NCBI RefSeq assembly: GCF_003672135.1
Contig: NC_039515.1
Coordinates: 1,364,001 to 1,428,000 of the forward strand
DNA: 64,000 nucleotides
Source: Ooceraea biroi
Lineage: Eukaryota > Arthropoda > Insecta > Hymenoptera > Formicidae
Direction of reading: 5' to 3'
Shown here piece after piece: positions 56,286 to 64,000 of the stretch. Numbering within the stretch: the stretch's first letter is position 1; each line of letters starts with the position of its first letter. Both the position numbers and the translations under genes were made by a program. The notes under the pieces were generated by a model. That model did no database searches. It was not told the origin of the DNA and saw nothing but the letters and a program-made list of their open reading frames with translations.

Positions 56286-57783
56286 ATGGATCAATCGTGT
56301 GCGGACGACATGACCGAGGAAAGCAACGTACTGTTCGTAAGAGGAAGTGAAGATGTAAGTAAAAAGATGTGTTTGTGCAAAACAGTCATGATTTCATAAT
56401 AAGCAGATATATCTCACCTTCAATGCATTTTCTATACTTCATTTCTTCTTCTTTGCTATAATTTATCCTAAGTAAGTATATCAAATACCTTGCTCAAATA
56501 CCATAATCATAACATATCATAATTAAAAGGAACTAATTAATGTTTTTAAGAGAAAACAAGTGGCATTAATTTGTGTCTCAATCTGATAATATAATAAATA
56601 TACATGTATAGTATAAATATTATACTACTAATAATTTATAGAAAAGTGGGGATGATGATATCTGGGATGACACAATATTGATACAGGCATACGATAGAGC
56701 AGTGAGTTTGGCCAAGGAGGAAGTAGCAAAGCGCATTGCTATGAACACTCAAAGTGAACACACAAAACAGAAAGCGCAAGGTTCCAAACGTTTCAGTAAA
56801 ATCTCTAAGGTTCGACATGCTTGTATTTACTTGAACATTTGCTCTGAAAGAGGAGAACATTATGGACTTACTTTATATTACTATTTTATAGAAATGGACC
56901 GTTGGATCTCCATGCCGTGCAGTATACTCAGTAGACGGAGAGACCTATGAAGCCATTATATCAAAGATCTTTGAAAATTCTGGCATGTGCCTAGTGAAAT
57001 TTATTGGTAACTATTTTTTCTACTGAATCACACGTACAACAAATTAGAATGAAATAATTTATCTGACAATGGTGACTTATGATCTGTCTGTGCAGGATAT
57101 CAGAATATCGAAAAAGTGAAACTCGATTCTCTCTTGGAATCTGAAGGGCTGCAGAGCCAAATCGCCCAGCAGAAAGTGGCATTAGCAGCGGAGAAGAATA
57201 GCGAAGATACTGACTCGGACAGATATTCCATTGGATGGAATTCCACGAAGATCAATGTCGAAAAGATGGACTGCGATACAGAGGATTCTAAGCTGTTCAA
57301 AAAGAATTTCACGCGTAGACCTGGACATTTCGATCCGGCAAACATAATGCCGCCCGCACCACCCTTACCACCGCAATTAATGGCCAAGTAAGAGTTAAAT
57401 GAAACAAGCGTTGAACATTTTTGCCAATTCCACCACTCTAAACTATATAAATGACGTTCAGGTTGCCTGAAAGTGATACAGAAGCATTGTCCAGCATGTT
57501 GATGTCGTGGTACATAAGCGGTTTTCACACAGGTAATTTTTCAGATAAATCTGCAAAGTTATATCTCGGAATATACAGTATTTTATTTAATTCGTGCCCA
57601 CTATTTACACGAATTAAATTACACTCTGTATATAATATTGTTATATTGCTATAATACTCTGTAAATAATACTCTGTAGATTATGTATAAGTATATCGACA
57701 TAATGCCGATATTTTTACACGCAGGTTATTATCATGGGCTGAAACAGGCCAATATTAATCACCAGAAGAGAAGAAATTGTTAG
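56286..57783 (+). CDS. Smn: Survival motor neuron protein
   Basis: Core of the SMN complex that loads Sm proteins onto snRNAs. Six exons: 56286-56354, 56642-56809, 56892-57006, 57096-57387, 57462-57532, 57725-57783; 257 residues, all phases consistent. The N-terminal Gemin2-binding region DDDIWDDTILIQAYDRAV lies in exon 2. The Tudor domain (about 80-125) is KWTVGSPCRAVYSVDGETYE through MCLVKFIGYQNIEKV and carries the aromatic residues that bind dimethyl-arginine on Sm tails. A short proline run (PPAPPLPPQL) precedes the C-terminal YG-box LSSMLMSWYISGFHTGYYHG needed for self-assembly. AATAAA lies at 57,863. Some donors are weak (GTTCGA after exon 2). The gene appears intact. Confidence 0.97.
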
Positions 57784-58086
57784 TAGCTTATCGTATCGGA
57801 AGTGTTCGCTTTTTTTCCACAGACAACACAATACTAAGTTTAAATTATGGACTATCTCTTGTAATAAAGGAATTTGTATTAATAAAATTCTTCTGTATGC
57901 TTATTTTATGGAAATACAGTATTTTATACTCCTCGTCATGAAGAATTTGTTGTACATTCTTGTAAAGAATTTAATTTTGCCTTTTAAGCTACTTGTGCGT
58001 CCGGCAGCGTGTATTAATTTTTTTTAAATACAAATTTTTCGACTTATATACAATTTTCGTTAATCACAAATTTTCTCGTCGATTTT

Positions 58087-61000
58087 CTACTTTTTGGAAG
58101 GACCAAATTTCTTATTCCAGTCTACATATTGTGCGTTCATGTGCCTGGCGATAGGTTTCACATTGTGTTTGGCGAGCACAAGATGATTCATGGCACTGAT
58201 GAGACCGTCGTTTTGAACATCGCTCACGGAAATTGCTTTGGTCTCAAGACTCGCCCAAACAGGTCGCAACTGGTTGATCCATGCCTCTTTGCATAGCAAT
58301 TTCAAATCCGCGCAAGAATATCCCAAGGTCTCTTGTGCTAGCATGAGCATCTCTGATGAACTGTGCAGGTCAGGATGTACGTAAGATTGCAGTAACTCCA
58401 ATCGGCTAGCTTCATCAGGTAGATCCACAAAGATTCGCTTTTCTAAACGTCTCAATAAAGCGACGTCTATATTCCTGAGCAACGAAGAAATTTAAAATTG
58501 AATCCCGCGAATATTTAGAGAAACTTGCACAAAGAATGTATCCATATGTATATATGTGTTTGTAAATATTTAATATTTATTAAGTATTTATTAAATATTT
58601 AATATATATAAATATATTAAATATTAGGTCGATGCATAAGTTTTTGCCGATGGATCGATGGCCTCAAAAGGTGACTTCTTCTTTCGACATGGTATTTGCA
58701 TGTGTCAGAAAGATAGGAAATAATCGTAGAAAACGATGGAAATTATCTTGATTGATTTATACTGCATCGATCGTTTTATTTCAATAAAGAAAAATTGCAA
58801 AATCGGCAAGAACTTATGCACCGACCTAATATATATTTTACACACACACAGTATATATGTATGTATTAAAGAATAAGAACGATCAAATTTTACTTACCAC
58901 GGGACGTTTGTAGCTGCTAACAATATTACATTCGTATACTCCATTGATAATAACCCATCCAATCTGGCCAGAAGTTCTGCTCGGAATCTCCTGGCAGGTT
59001 CCGAGCATGACGAGGCGTCATCCGTATTTCTCGTCGTTGTCCAATCAATTTCATCGATGAAGACGATCGTAGGCGCGTAGTGTTTGGCAAGATCAATGAG
59101 CACCTGAATTTCAAATCAAAGATATTTGCTTTTTTTAAATAAAAATATAATAAGAATGTTTTAATTTTTTTATTAAAAACTTATAACTTATAATGATTAA
59201 AAAATTATAATTATTAAATGTTTTACTTTTTTATAAAAAAATTAAAGCGTTCTTATTATATTTTTTATATTCCATATCAACAACTTGACTCACGCGAATA
59301 TATTTTTCCGAATCACCTCTCCATTTACTGATGAGGGAGCTGGAAGTGATATTAAAGAAGGTCGATCGACACTCAGTAGCGACCGCTTTCGCGAGCATCG
59401 TCTTGCCTGCGTGCAGAATCTTTTATTTTCTTCGTCAATATGTCAGTAGTCGATAAATAATTTTGCGATTACGTACCCGTCCCCGGCGGACCATACAACA
59501 ATACGCCCTTGCAAGAATCGAGTTTTCCACTAAACAGGCTTGGATATTTCATGGGATAGATTATGGCTTCTTTCAATAACGTCTTACAGTTTTTCAGTCC
59601 CTTTACGTCCTCCCAATGGACGTTCAAGTTTTGTTGCACGACTTCCTATTAATTTTATTTCATTTTATTTATTTTATTTATTTAGTAGTTTTATTTATTT
59701 ATTGTAATCTCATGTCATTAAATCTTTCCTTTCCCGTTTCATTCATCGTTCTTCTCGTTTCTCACCTGTGATATTATGCTGGCAATTTCTTTCAATTCGG
59801 AGCTGAATGGATAGAGATTGTCGATGGGCTTCAAAAATCTCTCGTTCTCAGCAAAGTTTTCGTTAGACTTCACCGTTTGTGTGATAACACGATCGCCGCT
59901 TTCAGCAGGAAAAATTGGCGTCACCGTAATACCGAGGTTCAACTCGTTCCACGCGGAGGCAGTGTGTTTTTGTGCGATTTTATTTTTGCCAGTATTGTTG
60001 CATTCCTCGGCGGCAACGACACGGCCATCCTCCAGCTTCGAATTAGAAACTCTCGAGACCCGTTCTCTCTTATTGCAACTGCAAAAGATTGAAATTTAAT
60101 GCCAGTAGCAAGTCGGAATTTCCCTTTTTCTCGAGGGATTCGATAATTAATTGCGCGAGGAGCGACGTAATGACTACGAGAATTGCTTGCGTTTTTGAAG
60201 CACACGAAATTAGCATTTTGTATTCTCGAGCAATATAAGGCATATTAGATTATTACATTGATCCAGAAAAGATAAATTTATCTTTAAATCTAAATGTAAA
60301 TTTGTAACGCTATTCTATACATTACGCTTCTGAAAAATAACTGTACTTCCTACGTGTTTTGTGCGATGTTCTCCGCTGCTTCGACCTTCTTGCATAACTT
60401 TGGATACCTATTGTACTTGGCATAGTAATAATCAGCATATTCAAGAATGATAGTCTCTAGATCGATATTATCGCATACGTGAATGTCCCGGGAGAGCTGA
60501 GCTTCTTTGAAAAGACTCTCTGCGATATTGGAATATCTGCAAGAGATACTGTTAGAATCCTTTATATTGCATTTATTATTCAAGTCTTACTTGTATTGAT
60601 AATATTTTTACTGAGAATCTTTATGTACCCGTTACGTTTAATATTATTTTGGACACAAACAAATTATATGCTCACCCTTGCTCTCGTAAAAAGGCAGTGA
60701 TAAGATAAATAAGGTGTCGCCGACGCTCTTGAGCACGTTTCTCCTCCTGATTAAGGATTAATATATTTATTAATTGAATTTATTTTTTTTCCTTTTCGTT
60801 GTACTGTACAAAGCTGATTTGTTCCTAATTTCAATGTGTTATTATACATAAGCGAAAACATTTACGACATGTAAATGAAAATAAATAATCTAAATATAAA
60901 TAATCGATATAGATAATTCTATTCTCGATTAGTGACATAAAAAACTTAAAATAAGCCAACGATGTATTTTTATCAAAGGCGGGTAACAGGTTTTATTTTT

Positions 61001-61103
61001 AGAAAAAGGTGCATTCACTTTCGCAAACCCTCACCTTTTCTCGCGCCAATTGAGTAACGCGGCCAGCGGCCGCGTTCAACGACAGGCAGTCATTCATGCT
61101 CAT
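58087..61103 (-). CDS. KATNAL2: Katanin p60 ATPase-containing subunit A-like 2
   Basis: AAA+ microtubule-severing ATPase. Eight exons: 61103-61035, 60746-60676, 60536-60354, 60078-59766, 59645-59477, 59406-59294, 59103-58898, 58474-58087; 503 residues, all junctions GT/AG and in phase. The N-terminal LisH motif (RRHLIYLITAFLREQGYSNI) spans exons 2-3 and is followed by the A-like-2 hallmark CDNIDLETIILEY. The AAA core has Walker A GPPGTGKT (264-271, split by an intron), SKWRGDSEKYIR, Walker B IVFIDEID (319-326), the ATN sensor region and RRLEKRI. The C-terminal helical region ends WNKKFGPSKK. The start ATG is followed two codons later by another; the first is used. It lies tail to tail with Smn, about 300 bases between stop codons. 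Appears complete; Drosophila lacks a clear copy (family knowledge). Confidence 0.95.
58624..58829. mobile_element. Mariner-type MITE in KATNAL2 intron
   Basis: Ends TAGGTCGATGCATAAGTTTT and AACTTATGCACCGACCTA with TA flanks; about 205 bases and non-coding. The terminal sequence resembles mariner ends. Confidence 0.75.
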
Positions 61104-62100
61104 CGGGATTGACCAACTCTCCGAGGGGAGGTCACAATAATGGCAAAAGTTTAATGTTAATCCTCCGGTCGTTGCTTTTCACTCGCTGCTCTTTACTTGG
61201 CCAGCCCCTGCGTTGGCCAGTGCACTCTTGTTTAAACAAGGGCATGTACGATCCTACGTTACCATGACGATGTTGATGCGGCGTGATGTGATTCTAAGGG
61301 TGGTGAAAAGTACCTGGATGGGGATGGATCATGCTATATCCATCCCCGGTGATAAATGTGTATATCACAAGTGCAATCGTGTATAAGAAAGACCAGCGGA
61401 TACACGATGCAGAAAATATAACAGAAGCGAAATGGGACACATCAATTATCTTGACAGAAGAAAGAAAACCCAACTCTCAATTGTGCCAAACAAATGACGG
61501 AGAATAATAATGCGTAAAGTAAATAATATGCATAAACGCAATGTAATTTTTCCAGAATAAATTCAAATTTTCAAACGAAAAAACTTTGTTCTTGAATTTT
61601 CCTCTACATGCAGTTCGTCCCGACGTATAATCCCGACAATTGTGTCTCAAACGGTGAGGAGCGCGAAAGTATCCCGTGGCGACGACTGCGACAAATGCGC
61701 TTTTTCGCGAGGGACGGCGGGTGCGTTACGTTTTCGCGGGGGTGGTTTTGTCGCGGCGTGGTGAGAGAGAAAGAGGCGAGGCGCGATGCGCGGAACGTGT
61801 TCGATCGACCCGCGTGAGAGGAACAAGCTCGTACTGCGACAGAGTTCAGTCAGTCGGACGGTGCCGCTGCTAGCTGCTGCATCGCGTTGAGCTTCTTCGG
61901 GATCTCGTGTCAGGCACGCAGCCGGTGCGCGTCCAATTGCATTTTTTCTTTTTCTCTCTTTCTCTCTATCCTATCCTTTTCTCTCTCTCTCTCTCTCTTT
62001 CTCTTCCCGTCTCATTTTCTCTCTTTTTTAATTTTTTTATTTCGTTATCACATTTTATTGCCTTTAGCGAAATAGATTGCAGTGGCTCGGGCCGCGTTCC
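61104..62100. promoter_or_regulatory. CpG-richer region: KATNAL2 promoter and candidate divergent promoter
   Basis: Base composition rises in C/G between 61,600 and 61,950. TTCAGTCAGTCGGACGG near 61,845-61,861 resembles an arthropod initiator (TCAGT) with downstream C/G-rich sequence. A CT-rich tract follows at 61,940-62,030. A hairpin GGGGATGGAT / ATCCATCCCC lies near 61,320-61,347. This could be the promoter and untranslated first exon of a plus-strand gene continuing beyond the window. No CDS is supported. Confidence 0.4.
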
Positions 62101-64000
62101 AGGTATTGTTATTAGTAAGAACCGTGCACGCAAGATTTTGCCTGGAAAAGAAAAAGGAAAAAAAGAGAAGGGGGATACATGTGCATGCGGAGAGACGGCA
62201 CAACGAGGGATAATGTGAAGCGAACGAACAGCGGCGCGATGCAGCACGAAGGTAACACACTACCCTCCTGCTCGTAATGTGCACTACTCTACGGATTTAT
62301 TTCCGGCCGGCCTGGATAACGGACGACCACCCGTTGCATGGCGTGGAACCCGCGAGTCGCTCTCTCCGTGTCAGCTGCGGGTTGATTACAAGCGATTCGC
62401 CGACGGCTTGACGTCATCCCCCTGCGCTCCGCTAATCGACGACGGCTTATAGAGTTCAGCCCGATTTCGTGACTGATAGGAGCCGCGTGTCGTTGACATC
62501 GTTTTCGCGCGACTTTGCAGATCTTGATCTACCCTTGTCCAGTATTTTTTTCCTTTCATCGATTCGGAGAAGCGAAATTCGCCCGTTTAACTTTTTCCAG
62601 GTGCTGTTGGGACGCACGTGCTCCGTTCCGGAAAATATTTGTAAAAATACGTCTAGTTAACATCAAATCATTAAGATATTTGCAACGTAGGATTATATTG
62701 TTCGTTTCGCGTGATCAAGTAATCAGGCGAACTGCTAATACCGCTCACCGCTTGATCACAGTTCTCATATATAATGGCGCGAAAACTGCAAATCTCTGTA
62801 ACATAAATGTCTCTTTAGTGTTATTGCTTGAAATCATAACATGCGGACACTTCATTATTCAATTTTCAACAAATTTCACGTTAGTGTTATATGTTCGCTC
62901 GTTTGAGATTAGCGTAAGTCACGAAACGGAATCCCGCCTCTGCCGTCGTATCCTCGAGTAGTTTGTATTTCACGGCAATCATAAATTTTAATATATTCTT
63001 AATTAAACGACTTCCCCTAGACAGCCGCGAGAACTGTGCTACGTTAATTAACTTTGTGCATAATCAATTATAATGTAAATATGAGCACGGTTTTTTTTGT
63101 TACGTTATTACATTCCACATTGTCCTGATTTTGCGTCTTTTATGCTCTTGTCTCGTGATATCTTCGACTTCCCGTTTGCATTATATAAAGGCAAGCGGAT
63201 AATATATTATTGACGTATTATTGATGGAAAATTTGCATGTTTATCCTTCACCGTGTATTATTGCATATTAATCGTTCATATTATAAATCCGCTTATCTGT
63301 TATTATTCTATTATCTTGTTTCATTATCATTACCTGCAAAATAATGCAATTTCTTCCTTTCAAATTAAAGCGCTTTAATTTGAAGCAATTCGAGGAAATA
63401 AAATTTGTGAGGCGTACAACTTTTACCAAAGTTCTCGCAAACAATTAAATTGCAAGAATTGCAAGGCTCACACTCGAAACGAAATTGTTAAAAATTATTA
63501 TCCGTGTTATTATTGATATATTTTAACAATAGAAATAATAATCTATCGTATCGTTTCAAGTGTCCTACCCTGTATAGCTTGTTAATTCGATGAAAGGAGC
63601 AAATTCAGAGAAGCAAGGGTTGCTGCCGATTAAATCTATACGCGTGATTACGCAAGTATGGTCGACGTTTGCGCGACAAAGTTTGCCTTTACCCGTGTAT
63701 TCCGGTACCGCGCGGAAACTTTAAATACGTGTCGACGATCGATTCAGGAAGACTCTACTTACGCCTCGCGTGACCTTACCTGACCAACGACAAAACGCAT
63801 GTTTACATTAGGCCTTTAACACGTATAATTTCAGGCAGCTCGGACGCTCTCCGAAATAAATATTTACGTGGGAATGGACTACTCTACGTTAATCGAAAGT
63901 CGCCAAACTTGCGGTTTTTCGCGCATTTACAGCAGAATATATAATACCTAGAAAAGTTGGCGTGTATGTGTGTGTCGTACAACACTTGGCAGACGGGATC
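62101..64000. other. Non-coding right end of the window
   Basis: No exon with family similarity was found on either strand. A GC-richer section continues to about 62,660 and then becomes AT-rich. It may be the first intron of a gene that starts near 61,850. Open frames here are short and lack homology I can recognise. Confidence 0.4.

Noticed and set aside
61608..62961. Plus-strand frames of 60-148 codons at the right end
   Set aside because: Low-complexity or CpG-driven frames without splice-supported continuation or recognisable domains; more likely promoter, UTR and intron.

Overview
The window is nuclear DNA from an insect, most likely a hymenopteran and probably an ant. Genes are split by short GT-AG introns in AT-rich sequence. 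A tandem cluster of odorant receptors has the nine-exon layout and the NESRP-type loop motif that expanded in ants. DNA polymerase beta and a katanin-like-2 ATPase, both missing from Drosophila, are present. The intergenic and intronic space is packed with DNA transposons, mainly foldback MITEs. All exon models were built by eye from splice consensus, phase and protein-family match; no search was run.

Layout. 1-27,000: three same-strand odorant receptor (OR) copies (exons 1,847-6,587; 8,993-13,411; 14,607-26,935). Copy 3 is stretched to 12.3 kb by nested insertions: a hAT element with an 8-bp target duplication, an older hAT relic, a P-like element with an 8-bp duplication, a 1.37-kb foldback and about ten MITEs. 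Copy 1 has a damaged exon 4 donor beside a tRNA-derived SINE. 27,000-28,800: mostly repeats. 28,834-30,819 (-): a C2H2 zinc-finger gene whose second and third fingers form only after splicing and whose C-terminus is a 21-residue repeat encoded by a 63-bp minisatellite. 30,850-36,000: transposon graveyard (LINE gag/endonuclease relic, PIF/Harbinger relic, piggyBac-like and other MITEs).

36,472-61,103 is a conserved gene block: MPPE1/PGAP5 phosphoesterase (+), DNA polymerase beta (+), HGSNAT acetyltransferase (-), a caspase (+), two related genes made from mariner-type helix-turn-helix modules (+), SMN (+) and KATNAL2 (-). 61,104-64,000 has no recognisable coding exon; it is CpG-richer and may hold the promoter and a non-coding first exon of a gene to the right.

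The genes do not form one pathway. They cover chemosensation (OR), GPI-anchor remodelling (MPPE1), base-excision repair (Pol beta), lysosomal heparan sulfate breakdown (HGSNAT), apoptosis (caspase), snRNP assembly (SMN) and microtubule severing (KATNAL2). The most unusual locus is 50,760-54,860, where a mariner-type DNA-binding domain has been kept without any catalytic domain and duplicated as four successive in-phase exon-like units, with a one-module sister gene next door that carries the same promoter and 3' flank.
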